Assembly (NCBI GenBank): GCA_900491605.1
Contig: UESW01003900.1
Location: 2,838,387-2,902,386, forward strand
Length of the DNA stretch: 64,000 nucleotides
Direction: 5' to 3'
From: Calamus simplicifolius
Lineage: Eukaryota; Streptophyta; Magnoliopsida; Arecales; Arecaceae
The translations under genes were made by a program, and so were the position numbers. This document shows, piece by piece, positions 10,711 through 22,309 of this stretch (the first letter of the stretch is position 1; each line of letters begins with the position of its first letter). The notes below the pieces were generated by a model, which saw only the letters and a list, made by a program, of their open reading frames with translations, searched no databases and was not told where the DNA came from.

Positions 10711-12096
10711 TGTTGGTCCAGATAGCAACCCAAGAGGGGGGGGGGGGTGAATTGGGTTTTTCAAAAATTTAAACTCTTTTGAAAAATAAACCCAGCGGAA
10801 ATAAAACTTAGATTCACACAATTAAAATAGAATATGCACAAATAGAGAGTTAAAGATAAAAGACAATCACGGCAAACACAGGAGATTTTATAGTGGTTCG
10901 GTGTACCTACACCTACGTCCACTCCCAAGTATCTCTTGGGTCCACACTATAATCAATCTGATTACAGCAGAGTTATTTTGCAAGCTCACAACTCGAACTT
11001 GTTATTTTCCCGGGTGCACAACGAACCCAGCTGGTTTTCAAGGCTCACCAGCACAAAACCTAACACCACAAGCTAATGCTTGCACAAGGCTAACAGCCTC
11101 AACTGAATCAATCACCAGATTGACCCAGCAAACAATATTTGTTTTACAAGATAAACAGCTCCTCCAATGAGCAAATATACAATAATGAAACAAGAATAAA
11201 AGATAGGAATCAAAGCCTGATTTGCAGATCTTGGTGGCTTGCTTCTTCTCTTCTTTTGAGTGGATCTTCCTTCAAGATGCTCTTGAGACTCAGAAGATCA
11301 GAAAACTAGGGCTTGCTTCTTCCCTTGAGATTTCTTCGAAATAGAACAACAAAAGCTTGGAATCTCTCTTTTTCTTTTGGGGAATCAGTATGATCTTTCC
11401 TTACGAGTTTTTCCTCTTTTCTCTTTTGATTTTCTGATGGATTTCTAAGATTTCTCTCTATTCTTTTCTTTTTGTCTCACTTTTTTTTTCGGATGCAGCA
11501 AACCCTCTTCTTATAGATCCCGATTAATCCATAAATAGTTTAAAACTATCCGTTAGAAACAAGTGTAAGAAGGATTAGAACCAAAAATAGCAATAGCCGT
11601 TGGGATTAAAAAGATAAAGATAAAGTTTAGAGTCGTTCTGACAGTTCTGGAGTCGCGTCTGACATTCTGGAGTCGGCTCTAACTTTTCTGGAGTCGGCTC
11701 TAACTCGAAAATCCCAAATCGCTTGAACTGGAGTCGTCTCTGACTTTTCTGGGGTCGACACAAAAATCTTCTGGAGTCGACTCTAACAGTCGGGAGTCGA
11801 CTCTAAGTCGTGGCCGAAAAACCATCGTTCTGTCTTTTCTGTTGGAGTCGGCTCTAACAGTCCCGGAGTCGACTCTAAGTCTGTGCCATTTTCGGAGTCG
11901 ACTCTGCGATTCCATGTGTCGACTCTAATGTCTGCAATCTTACCTTGACATTAGATTCGAACTAGAACTTGATTTATCTTATGATTTTGATTAATAAACA
12001 TATCATAACTGAAAAAATTAATCAAAATCATTAGTAACTTCAAATGTTATACTCAAATAGTTTTGTTAATCATCAAAATCAACAATTGGGTCAACA
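10711..12096 (-). repeat. 3' LTR of Copia-1 (1386 bp)
   Basis: In plus orientation it starts TGTTGGTCCAGATAGCAACCC and ends TTGGGTCAACA, and it pairs with 19240-20631. Near the start lies a run of 12 G (about 10736-10747). The block GTGGTTCGGTGTACCTACACC resembles the Copia-2 LTR block, which shows the two families are related. It carries the GTCGACTC repeat (11632-11930). Confidence 0.93.
11632..11930. repeat. GAGTCGACTC-type repeat in the Copia-1 3' LTR
   Basis: About twelve copies of a 20-30 bp unit around TCTGGAGTCG(A/G)CTCTAAC, whose core GAGTCGACTC is palindromic. The same block is at 20158-20462 in the other LTR. It creates open frames on both strands that should not be read as genes. 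Confidence 0.85.
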
Positions 12097-12490
12097 ATCC
12101 CCCTTTTTGATGATGACAAAAACTTTGAGTATATGCATTAAAAATTCATTTGAATTAAGATTATAGACATTGTTAAAGCTTTAAAACTTCCTAACAGAGA
12201 ATTTGATGCCAATTTTCAAAATGAACAAAAAAGATACATGAGTCTATTATAAACATCAATCAAGATGATTTAACTTTACGTAGGAAATTATTAAGCTCCC
12301 CCTGCATTGAATAACTCCCCCTATGTAAATAAACTGAAATCGATTGATACAAATTGATTAGAATTTATAAATCTCAAAATTTTTCTCCCCTTTTTTGATA
12401 TGCCAAAAGATTGAAATCTTATACTCCTTATATTCTTTCATTCTTATTTCTTTTATGCATATACAATTTCTCTCCCCCTTTTTTGTTATC
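12097..12490 (-). other. Polypurine tract and polypurine-like copies, Copia-1
   Basis: The minus strand reads AAAAAGGGGGAT directly against the LTR end at 12096, as expected for the plus-strand primer. Further G-rich copies lie at about 12296-12303, 12317-12323, 12386-12396 and 12472-12484 (seen as CTCCCCC or CTCCCC on the plus strand). The layout matches Copia-2 at 9230-9420. Confidence 0.65.
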
Positions 12491-13035
12491 AGCAATAAGG
12501 TGAATTATCAGAGCGGGTTGTTGGTTCATTTAATCATAGAGATGGTAATTGGATCTCATAGACAAATTTGCAATAAAAGTAATTGTATTTCAATGCAAGA
12601 TTCATTACATGTGTCAATTCAAGTACATTCTTAGAAAAGTGACATATTCAAGTATATAATTCCTAGATACATGCTATCAAAGCAAGAAAGCAAGAAATCC
12701 TAAGATACAACCTAGGATAAGATAGGGTATCAAAATCAAACATGCTTGTAAACAATTTTCTTCAAATGTCCAATCATTTCCATAATTCATCTTTTTGGTC
12801 TTTCTTAAATTTTTCAAGACAAGCTTCAATTTGAGCGACAGCAAGGTCAATATCTTTCTTCAACTGACCAGTAGCATCTAAATAGACTCTTGATCCATCT
12901 GCTATTCCTTCCATCCTTTCAAAAATCTTTTGAAGCTCAGATGACATGGATTCACTGATTTATCCAAAGTGGAAACTATCATGTCAAGCTTAGCAGATAT
13001 CAATTTCATTTCACTTCTCATATCCGAATCATGCT
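12491..13035. other. Copia-1 interior between envelope-like ORF and polypurine region
   Basis: On the minus strand this should hold the end of the envelope-like ORF. Fragments with heptad spacing can be read at about 12780-13020 (Phe, Glu and Lys rich), but stops and frameshifts prevent a confident frame. Nothing else was recognised. Confidence 0.4.
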
Positions 13036-13038
13036 CAG

Positions 13039-14018
13039 TCAGTAAGCTCTGAGCTGATCAAGCTGCTCCTCTGAAAATCTTCCAGATACCAAGGCTGACT
13101 GATGTGGAGGTGAAGGATGAGTGCTCGGTCCAGCCTCTGAAGGTCCAGCAGTAGATGGTCCAGGGAATCCTCTCTCTGGCCTCCTCAGTTCTGGCTCTTG
13201 TCCTTTCCTTTGCCCTCCATTTCTTTCCTGAAGCCCATTCGGTGAATGTAGAGACACTGTAGTAATCAGTATGCCTTAATTCCTTTTAGTTCATTATCCA
13301 TTATTCACACCTTGGCTTCTGAATACTAAGTGTAAGAATCATACCATATGGCAGTGTAGATCTTTTCTTAGTAGCTGCCTCTGCCATATAGCCAATCATC
13401 ATTCCAGCAAATTTACAGGTCTTCCAGTGATGATACAGTCCATCAATAAGATGTCTCGCTCCGAGACATACTCAAACCTTCCAATTTTAGGAAATAGATT
13501 CTTCCACAAATATTGTGAAGTAATCTGAGTTCCAAATTAAGTTGATTTGCCAGATTTCTTCAAACTCAGAAACTTCTCTCCCTAACATCCTTGATAGGGC
13601 ACCTCCTCTGTCATCATGTTGATATCACAAACCAATAGTAGGCATCTCCAAAAGATTTCCAAGGACTCTGTAGTGATTACCACTTTGGTTCCTCTTACAA
13701 AACTCACTAAGCCTCCCTCTCCTCTACATAAATCATTGTAAATTCTCTCACGAGGGCAGGGTAGGTAGGGAACATCCAAAAGAAAACTTTTCCCATCCCA
13801 TTTCTTTCAATTGACCCAATAGAAAAGCCCTCCGAAGCAAAAAGTCAAAATCTACTTTTCTTCCGGTAGTGATAACCTTACCCGCTAATTGGTCAATGGA
13901 GAGGATGATGGAGAAGCATCTGAGTGGCAGAAGATGAACGAAGACTGAAGAAGTTGCCTCCGATTTCGAACGGCTCGGTGGAACAGCGCCAAACATGATC
14001 ACGCCTTTTGGGAGCCAT
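13039..14018 (-). pseudogene. Envelope-like ORF of Copia-1 (decayed)
   Basis: The frame starts at the Met at 14018 and continues across at least three frameshifts. Recognisable pieces are a GRKVDFDFLL stretch and GQLKEMGWEKF, which align with the LVDFNFLDQEGF and NQGWAKLL region of the Copia-2 envelope-like ORF. A YPA..RE.(F/I)YNDL segment follows, with VSFVRGTKVVITTESL, and then a Pro/Ser/Gly-rich part (13039-13257) with SGRFSEEQLDQL. This is the same globular-then-proline-rich layout as in Copia-2. It lies 475 bases downstream of the pol stop, a usual place for this ORF. Function is unknown; homology to true viral envelopes is not visible. Confidence 0.6.
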
Positions 14019-14104
14019 TGGAGATTGGAATGGAATCAAGGATTTGAAGAGTTTGAGTTTGGATTTGGAAAGGATTTGAAAGGGATTGAAAAAGGGTTGA
14101 GTTT

Positions 14105-14303
14105 AGGTCGACTCCGCCCTTTATTTTGACCTAGTTTCACTTAGAGTCGACTCCCGCAAAGAGGTGTCGGCTCCGAACCAGAAAATCTGTCAGCGCCCGA
14201 ATTAGAGTCGGCTCTGCAGAAGCCGGAGTCGGCTCTAATTGCCCAGACAGAACATCAAAATAAAGGTGTCGACTCCAAAACTGAGGTGTCGACTCCACAA
14301 TAG
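14105..14303. repeat. GTCGACTC / GTCGGCTC motifs in the leader of the Copia-1 envelope-like ORF
   Basis: Seven copies of a (G/T)GTCG(A/G)CTC core sit just upstream, on the minus strand, of the envelope-like start codon. They are the same motif that fills the Copia-1 LTR block. No such motif was seen elsewhere inside this element. Confidence 0.7.
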
Positions 14304-14493
14304 TTTCAGTAAAAAAATAAATTTCAAGGATCTGAAACTAATCAAATTAATCATCAAACTCTAGATAAGTGTTCCTTAATCAATTGGGGAAACAATGAAT
14401 CAAATTTCTAGATAAATTTCCTTATTGGACATAGAGGATTTTCAAGAAATTAATGAAGTCTAGATAGTTGTTGTCCTTAAGAGTTTCAGAAAA

Positions 14494-17400
14494 TCATTCT
14501 AAAGGATCACAAACTCCTAATTCTCCTCTAAGATAACAAAATCTTTCCTCACTCAAAGGTTTGGTAAAAATATCAGCTAATTGATCATTAGTATTAACAT
14601 ATTCAAGACAAACATCTTTGTTAGTTACATGTTCTCTAATAAAGTGATGTCTAATTTCTATGTGTTTAGTTCTTGAATGTTGAATTGGATTCTTAGTTAG
14701 ATTAATGGCACTAGTATTATCACATTTAATAGGAATTTTATCAAGTGTGATACCATAATCTTCAAGTTGTCGCTTAATCCAAAGGATTTGAGCACAGCAA
14801 CTTCCAGCTGCAACATACTCTGCCTCAGCAGTGGATAATGCAACCGAATTTTGCTTCTTGCTAAACCAAGAGATTAAGTTACTTCCTAAAAGTTGGCATG
14901 CCCCACTTGTACTCTTTCTATCTAATTTACAACCAGCATAGTCAGAATCAGAATAAGCAATCAATTTTAAGGTTGAGTCTCTAGAATACCATAATCCTAC
15001 ATTTTTAGTTCCATTTAAGTATCTAAAGATTCTTTTAACAGCAAATAAATGTGATTCCTTAGGATTAGATTGATATCTTGCACATAGCAAACAGAAAACA
15101 TAATATCTGGCCTACTTGCAGTTAGGTAAAGAAGTGATCCGATCATACCTCTGTAATGCTTCTGATCTACTTTCTTACCTTCTTCATCCTTGTCCAGCTT
15201 GCATGAGGGACTCATTGGCGTACCAAGAGGTTTAGCAGATTCCATACCAAACTTCTTGAGTATTTCCTTTGTGTACTTTGTTTGGTTAATGAAAATCCCC
15301 GCTTTCTCTTGTTTGATTTGAAGTCCAAGGAAGAAGTTTAGTTCTCCCATCATGCTCATCTCGAATTCTCCCTGCATTAACTTAGCAAATTCTTGACAAA
15401 GGAGATTGTTAGTAGCACCAAATATAATGTCATCAATAAATTTGAACAATTAATAAATCCTTTTCTTTTCTTTTAAAAACAAGGTTTTATCAACATTTCC
15501 TCTAGAAAAATTTTCAATTAAAAATTTACTTAATCTATCATACCAAGCTCTAGGTGCTTGCTTTAAACCATAAAGTGCTTTGTGTAGTTTGAAGACGTGG
15601 TTTGGAAATTCATGATCTTCAAAACCAGGAGGTTGTTCAACATAAACTTCCTCATTTATAAAACCATTTAAAAATGCACTTTTAACATCCATTTGAAATA
15701 AGTTGAAATTCATATGACATGCAAATGCAAGTAGTAGCCTAATGGCTTCTAATCTAGCAACAGGTGCAAAAGTTTCATCAAAATCTATACCTTCTTCTTG
15801 ATTATATCCTTTTGCAACTAATCTAGCCTTATTTCTAATTACCAATCCATTTTCATCCAATTTATTTCTAAAAACCCATTTAGATCCTATTATAGGGTGT
15901 TTTTAGGTCTGTCTACTAGGGTCCAAACTTGGTTCCTAGTGAATTGGTTTAACTCTTCCTGCATTGCTAACATCCAATAACTATCTTTCTCAGCTTCCTC
16001 TATAGTTTTAGGTTCTATATGAGATACAAATGCAAGATGATTATTGATATTTCTCATTGATGATCTAGTCCTTACACCTTGAGATGGATCACCTATGATT
16101 AGGTCCTTAGGATGACCATAAGCATATCTCCAATCTCTAGGTAGATCTTTATCATTATGAGCAGTATCAATACCATCATCCTTAGGTGAGTCATCATCCT
16201 TAGCTTCAGGTTCTTGATCTGAAGATACATTTAATTTTTCAATACCTCTTTCAATCAAAGATGTATCTTCCTCATCATCAATTTTATCTGAACTTGATGC
16301 TAAAGACTCATCAAACACTATATGAATGGATTCTTCTACAACTAAGCTTCTCTTATTAAATACTCTATATGCCTTGCTAGATGTAGAATATCCTAGGAAA
16401 ATACCTTCATCAGACTTGCATCAAACTTCCCAAGATTATCCTTACCATTGTTATGAATAAAACATTTACAACCAAATGCATGAAAATAACCTAAATTTGG
16501 TTTCCTATTATGCCATAGTTCATAGGGAGTCTTCTTAAGGATAGGTCTAATCAGGGCTCTATTTAGGATGTAACATGCTGTGTTTATAGCTTCCGCCCAA
16601 AAATATTTTGGAAGTTGGCTTTCACATAGCATGGTACGGGCCATGTCTTCTAAAGTCCTATTCTTTCTTTCTACAACTCCATTTTGTTGCGGTGTTCTAG
16701 GTGCTGAAAAGTTATGATGTATGCCTTTTTCAAAACAGAATTTTTCAAATAAGTGATTTTCAAATTCAGTTCCATGATCACTTCTAATAGACACTATGGT
16801 AGTGTTTTTCTCATTTGTGACTTTCTTAACGAATTTCAGGAATATTGAGAAAGTCTCATCTTTGTGAGCCAAAAATATTACCCAAGTGAATCTAGAGTAA
16901 TCATCTACTATCACTAGACCATATTTCTTTCCTCCTAGACTTGTGGTTCTAGTAGGTCCAAAAAGGTCCATGTGTAGTAGCTCTAGTGGCCTAGTAGTTG
17001 AAACAATATTCTTAGATTTGAAAGAAGTTCTTGTTTGTTTTCCAAATTGACATGCATCACATATTCGATTATTTTCAAAATTTAAGCTAGGAATACCTTT
17101 AACTAGATCCATTTTCAATAGTTTAGAAATTAGGTGTGTGCTTGCATGACCTAATCTACGGTGCCATAGCCAACCAATCTCATTCATCTTAGCATTATTA
17201 GCAACTAAGCAATGATTACTTGGAGATAAATTACTCAAATCAATTAAGTACACATTGCCATAATTTACCAACAAGAATAATGCTGTTATCAATGGGATTA
17301 GTAACAGTGCAAACAGAAGCTTCAAAGGAAACTTTGAAACCTTTGTCACACAGTTGGCTAATACTTATCAAATTATGTTTAAGTCCATCGACATATAAAA

Positions 17401-17614
17401 CATTATCAATATGAGTAGATGGAGTAATTTGAATCTTACCAATACCCATGATATGGCCTTGACCATTATCACCAAAAGTAACTACTCCACCTCTTTTTGA
17501 TTCAAGGGTGATGAATTGATCTTTGTCACCCGTCATGTGTCTTGAGCAACCACTATCCAGGTACCATTTTCTTTTCAGTCTGATGGCTGCAAGACACTCC
17601 TGCAAAACATTCAT
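14494..17614 (-). pseudogene. pol: Copia-1 pol: protease, integrase, reverse transcriptase, RNase H
   Basis: Reading starts at the Met at 17614, overlapping the gag stop, and ends at TGA 14494. The protease region shows WYLDSGCSRHMTG with the catalytic DSG. Integrase has the HHCC zinc finger (WLWHRRLGHAS; CDACQFGK) and the catalytic Asp, Asp, Glu in MDLFGP, RSDHGTEF and NGVVERKN, all present. Reverse transcriptase shows RLVAKGYNQEEGIDF, LFQMDVKSAFLNG and YGLKQAPRAWY; its active site reads FIDD rather than YVDD. RNase H has SDSDYAGCKLDRKSTSG and ALSTAEAEYVA. Frameshifts lie near 17240-17350, 16390, 15890 and 15450, with another near 15080, so no full polyprotein is possible. Confidence 0.9.
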
Positions 17615-19179
17615 GTCTTAATTTTAGGTACCCAAGCCTTCTTGGGTCCTTCATGGTTAGATGCATTAAATATTGTTCCTTTGGGAACCCAAATCATCTT
17701 TCTCTTATTATGTGGAGATTTACACATATAAGATTTATGTCCTTTGTTTCCACATTTAAAACAAGTAATATTTGATGATTTTTCAGCATGTATAAAAATA
17801 TTTTTCAAAGATTTTTGCTTTTTAAGTGGATTATATCCTAATCCAGCTTTATCAAAGATAGCTTTTTGATTGTCCAAAATCATATTAAGTTTGATAGAGC
17901 TTAATGTAAATTTATCAACTATAGGTTTAAGTCTATCAACCTCATTTTTCAAGCTTTCATTTTCTTTTATCAAAACTTCTTTTTCTACAACATGCTTTTC
18001 ATTTTCTAAGGATAGTTTTTGCATTTGATTTTTCAGATCTTTGTTCTTTGAACTTAAGTTTGCAAAATCATCCATTAATTCATAAAAAGCACTATGCAAT
18101 TCATCGAAAGTAAAATTATCAAGAAAACTCGAACTTACCTCATCATTGTCCGCCATGAAGCATAGATTGGCCATTTCACTCTTTTCTTCCTCTTCGGAAC
18201 TTGAGCTTTCCGAATCACTCCATGTGGCCATCATTGCCTTCTTTTTGAATTTCTGGGTGCCTTTCTTTAGTTGAGGGCATTCAGATTTAAAATGACCCGG
18301 CTTTTTACATTCAAAACAAATAACTTCTTTTTCTTTGCCCTTGTCCTCATCTTTTCTTTCAAAGGGCTTTTTCTTTTCAAACTTCTTCTTCCTCATGAAT
18401 TTTTTAAATTTCCTTGTGATGAGTGCCATGTCCTCATCATCACTTTCATCTTCAGATTCATGAGGCTCTTCCATATATTCAGAAATCTTAAGAGCCATAG
18501 TCTTCTTCTTCTTTGACTCATCATCATCAACATGTTGCTTAATTTGAAGCTCATGAGTCATCAAGGATCCCAATAATTCTTCTAGGGGTAGGGTACTTAG
18601 ATCTTTTGCCTCTTGTATTGCAGTCACTTTAGCTTCCCAAGTCCTAGGCAAAGAACGTAAAACCTTCCTCACAAGATCAGAATTATCATAAGATTTACCA
18701 AGGCTTTTTAAACCATTAACTATATCAGTAAATCTTGTAAACATATCAGTAATAGATTCACATGCATCCATCTTAAACAATTCATACTTATGAACTAGCA
18801 TGTTAATCTTGGATTCCTTGACTTGATTTGTTCCCTCATGGTCTATCCCAGATTTCCTTAGCAGAAATGCAAATAGATATACGATTGAATTCATTTGCAT
18901 CTAATGAGCAGTATAAAACATTCATTGCTTTGGCATTAAGTTGTGCCAATTTTTTATCATGTTCATCCCATTCCGTTTCCGGTTTAGGAATCTCCATGCC
19001 ATTTACTCTAGCAGTGGGTGTGTGTGGTCCATTGACTATAATGCTCCATAGATCATAGTCAAGTGCTTGAATGAAAATTTTCATTCTAGCTTCCAATAAC
19101 CATAGTTTAATCCATTAAACAAGGGTGGTCTATTTGTAGATTGACCTTCGGAAAAAGATGAACCAGCTTGAGTTGCCAT
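17611..19179 (-). pseudogene. gag: Copia-1 gag with coiled coil and two zinc knuckles
   Basis: The start is the Met at 19179 (MATQAGSSFSEG), 47 bases inside the primer site. The capsid-like part has MKIFIQALDYDLWSIIVNGP and TDIVNGLKSLGKSY. A CCHC knuckle (CFECKKPGHFKSEC) is followed by an acidic stretch, a long coiled coil (SLENEKHVVEKEVLIKEN and onward) and a second knuckle (CFKCGNKGHKSYMC). This two-knuckle, coiled-coil gag is typical of SIRE-lineage Copia elements. A one-base loss near 19093 and an 11-base loss near 18838 compared with Copia-2 break the frame. It ends in TGA at 17611, overlapping the pol ATG as ATGA. Confidence 0.88.
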
Positions 19180-19225
19180 GTGGATCTTTGACTCTTGATC
19201 GTTAGATCAAATCAAATGAGCACTA

Positions 19226-19237
19226 GCTCTGATACCA
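19226..19237 (-). other. Primer binding site of Copia-1 (tRNA-iMet type)
   Basis: The minus strand reads TGGTATCAGAGC two bases inside the 5' LTR border. This is the standard plant Copia primer site, complementary to the 3' end of initiator methionine tRNA. Confidence 0.92.
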
Positions 19238-19239
19238 AT

Positions 19240-20631
19240 TGTTGGTCCAGATAGCAACCCAAGAGGGGGGGGGGGTGAATTGGGTTTTTCAAAAATTTAA
19301 ACTCTTTTGAAAATAAACCTTAGCGGAAATAAAACTTAGATTCACATAGATTAAAATAGAATATGCACAAATAGAGAGTTAAAGAAAATGAGACAATCAC
19401 GGCAAACACATGAGATTTTATAGTGGTTCGATGTACCTACACCTACGTCCACTCCCAAGTATCTATTGGGTCTACACTATAATCAATCTGATTACAGTAG
19501 AGTTGTTTTGCAAGCTCACAACTCGAACTTGTTGTTTTCCCGGGTGCACAACGAACCCAGCTGGTTTTCAAGGCTCACCAGCACAAAACCTAACACCACA
19601 AGATAATGCTTGCACAAGGCTAACAACCTCAACTAAATTAATCACCAGATTGACCAGCAAACAATATTTGTTTTACAAGATAAATAGCTCCTCCTATGAG
19701 CAAATATACAATAATGAAACAAGAATAAAAAGATAGGAATCAAAGCCTGATTTGCAGATCTTGGTGGCTTGCTCCTTTATTCTTTTGAGTGGATCTTCCT
19801 TCAAGGGCTCTTGAGACTCAGAAGATCAGAGAACTAGGGCTTGCTTCTTCCCTTGGGATTTCTTCGAAATAGAACAACAAAAGCTTGGAATCTCTCTCTT
19901 TTCTTTTGGGGAATCAGTATGATCTTTCCTTACGAGTTTTTCCTCTTTTCTCTTTTGATTTTCTAATGGATTTCTAAGATTTCTCTCTATTCTTTTCTTT
20001 TTATCTCACTTTTTTTTTCGGATGCAGCAAACCCTCTTCTTATAGATCCCGATTAATCCATAAATAGTTTAAAACTATCCATTAGAAACAAGTGTAAGAA
20101 GGATTAGAACCAAAAATAGCAATAGTTGTTGGGATTAAGAAGATAAAGATAAAGTTTAGAGTCGTTCTGACAGTTCTGGAGTCGCGTCTGATATTTTGGA
20201 GTCGGCTCTAACTTTTCTGGAGTCGGACTCTAACTCGAAAATCCCCAAATCGCTTGAACTGGAGTCGTCTCTAACTTTTCTGGGGTCGACACAAAAATCT
20301 TCTGGAGTCGACTCTAACAGTCCGGGAGTCGACTCTAAGTCATGGCCGAAAAAACTATCGTTCTGTCTTTTCTGTTGGAGTCGGCTCTAATAGTCCCGGA
20401 GTTGACTCTAAGTTCGTGCCGTTTTTCGAGTCAACTCTGCGATTCCATGTGTCGACTCTAATGTCTGAAATCTTACCTTGATATTAGATTCGAACTAGAA
20501 CTTAATTTATCTTATGATTTTGATTAATAGAACATATCATAAACTAAAAAATTAAACCAAAATCGTTAGTAACTTCAAATGTTATACTCAATTAGTTTTG
20601 TTAATCATCAAAATCAACAATTGGGTCAACA
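19240..20631 (-). repeat. 5' LTR of Copia-1 (1392 bp)
   Basis: It pairs with 10711-12096 along its whole length with scattered substitutions and short indels. It contains the GTCGACTC repeat at 20158-20462. A candidate TATA element (CTATAAGAAG, minus strand) lies at about 20037-20046, downstream of the repeat in transcription order. Confidence 0.93.
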
Positions 20632-20636
20632 AACAG
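20632..20636. repeat. Target site duplication AACAG, right side of Copia-1
   Basis: AACAG follows the LTR end CAACA at 20631 and matches 10706-10710. Confidence 0.9.
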
Positions 20637-21113
20637 TCTATTTTTTACTGACAACATGTTTGTATCAAGAGTATCTATATTGCTAGCTTCATTGTCATCT
20701 ATGTTAAGGATCATACCAAGTTTATAACCCTGTTCACTAGGAAGGATTTCTAAGATACCATCAGAAAGAATGTTTAAGCCAGAATCTAACGTTTTAGAGT
20801 CAAGGTCAATCCTAGTCTTTTTGACACAGGAAGAAATAGTTCCACTACCAAAAGTTATATTCTCGTAAAATTCTCTAATTAGTTCAGGATATATAGGTCT
20901 TTTTGTAGATAACAGTTTAGCCCAACCTTGATTCGTAAAAAGTTTTTCAATTTTAAAACCTTCTTGATCTAGAAAGTTAAAGTCTACTAATCTATCGTGA
21001 ACAAATGATTTGGCGTCTATTAGAGTGTTAATTTGAGAAGAAGATGACAAAGACTTTCTTCGAAGATCAGAACAATCATCATTCCTTAAGATTGCTTTCT
21101 TCTTGAGAGCCAT
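20637..21113 (-). pseudogene. Envelope-like ORF of Copia-2, N-terminal part
   Basis: The ORF starts MALKKKAILRNDD at 21113 and stays open up to the Copia-1 insertion. It has a basic Ser-rich N-terminus followed by a globular part with VDFNFLDQEGFKIEKLF, NQGWAKLL and YPELIREFYENITF. I recognise these from the Pfam 'putative plant transposon protein' domain found in SIRE-type elements. The remaining two thirds lie at 9613-10710, and the total would be about 525 codons. It starts about 490 bases after the pol stop. A palindromic TATA-like run (21295-21304) lies in that spacer. No signal peptide is visible. Confidence 0.72.
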
Positions 21114-21598
21114 CCATGATCTTCTTGAAAGATAAATAGAGAAAAGAGCTAGGAAGAAGGATGGAATGAAGTTAGATGGAAGAAGATAGAAGACAATTTG
21201 GTGGAGGATTGATTGGAAGAGGAGAAGACGGATGATGAAGAGCCGGATGAGGAGACGGTATGAAGAAGACGGATGATTTGATGAATGGAAAAAGCTATAT
21301 ATAGAGAAAGTTCTAGGCGGTTAACTGGCCAGTTGACTGTTTAGTTGCCTGGTTGGTTAGCTGCCATGAAAGGAATAAATGAGGAATGAATTGGCTGGTT
21401 GGTGGATTGAATGCAAAGCATTTTAAATCTCAAAGAGGATTTGATCGGTTGAAGGATATTCAATTATGTCAACTTTAAAGTCTAGCTAACTTTTAGCACA
21501 CTCAATGCATTCAATTACATAAAGAAATTTGATTGAAAGATGTCATGCAACTTTAGTTTTCAGGTAAAAAGCATGAAAGTATTTTATCAATTGATTCA
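21114..21598. other. Spacer between Copia-2 pol and envelope-like ORF
   Basis: This stretch is non-coding. On the minus strand it contains CTATATATAG at 21295-21304, about 185 bases upstream of the envelope-like start, and several TGGTTG/CCAACCAG-like short repeats (21310-21400). No gene was seen. Confidence 0.5.
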
Positions 21599-22218
21599 TT
21601 AAGCAGTAGGATCAAACATTCCTAATTCTCTTCTAATTTTATAAAATTTTGTTTCATCTCAGCAATTTGGTTTTCAATATTTAAAAATTCAATAACAACA
21701 TTTTCAATGTTAACATGATCTCTAATGATATGATGTCTAATTTCTATATGTTTGGTTCTCGAATGTTGAATAGGATTTTTAGTTAAGTTGATTGCAATTA
21801 TATTATCACATTTTATAAGTATAGCTTTTTGTTTAATACCATAATATTCTAGCTGTTGCTTAATCCATAAGATTTGAGCATAGCAACTTCCAACGACAAC
21901 GTATTCAGCTTCAGCCGTAGACAGTGCTACTGAAGTTTGTTTTTTTCTAACCATGAAATTAAGTTAACACCTAGAAACTGGCAAGTTCCACTAGTTGATT
22001 TCCTATCTAGTTTACATCCAGCAAAATCTGAATCAGTGTATCCTATTAAGTCAATGCTAGATTGTTTGTCATACCATAAACCTAAATTTACTATTCCATT
22101 TAAATATTTAAATATTCTTTTAACAGCAAGCAAGTATGATTCTTTAGGATTGGCTTGATATCTAGCACACATGCAAACACTGAATAAAATATCTGGTCTA
22201 CTAGCAGTTAAATATAAC
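21599..22218 (-). pseudogene. pol: Copia-2 pol, 3' part (end of reverse transcriptase and RNase H)
   Basis: The frame resumes exactly at the element B border with YLTASRPDILFSVC and continues through RNase H motifs DSDFAGCKLDRKSTSG and ALSTAEAEYV to the C-terminus GMFDPTA, stop TAA at 21599. The upstream half is at 43282-45900. Frameshifts lie near 21950 and 21640. Compared with Copia-1, part of the segment after SRTKHIEIRHH is altered (IENVVIEFLN) and a short piece before the C-terminus is missing. Confidence 0.85.
22214..22218. repeat. Target site duplication ATAAC, left side of element B
   Basis: ATAAC directly before the first LTR (22219) recurs at 43282-43286 after the last LTR and at 32964-32968 after the middle LTR. 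Five bases is normal for Gypsy integrases. Confidence 0.9.
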
Positions 22219-22309
22219 TGATACGATTGACCATCTCCTCTGGGTGGTATTATAATCCTTTGCACGATTACCGGAAATAATGATGTGATAGCTAATCCCA
22301 GAGATGGAA

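Larger units (their letters stand above)
10711..20631 (-). mobile_element. Copia-1: complete but inactive SIRE-like Ty1/Copia retrotransposon
   Basis: The element is 9921 bp long and bounded by AACAG target duplications. LTRs lie at 10711-12096 (3') and 19240-20631 (5'). On the minus strand the order is primer site for tRNA-iMet, gag with coiled coil and two zinc knuckles, protease, integrase, reverse transcriptase, RNase H, envelope-like ORF, G-rich tracts and 3' LTR. It sits in the envelope-like ORF of Copia-2 in the same orientation. The two LTRs differ by a few percent by eye, so it is not brand new. Gag, pol and the envelope-like ORF all carry frameshifts. Confidence 0.93.

Noticed and set aside
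10736..10747. Run of 12 G as a polypurine tract
   Set aside because: It lies inside the LTR, on the wrong strand and side; the real tract is next to the other LTR border at 12097.
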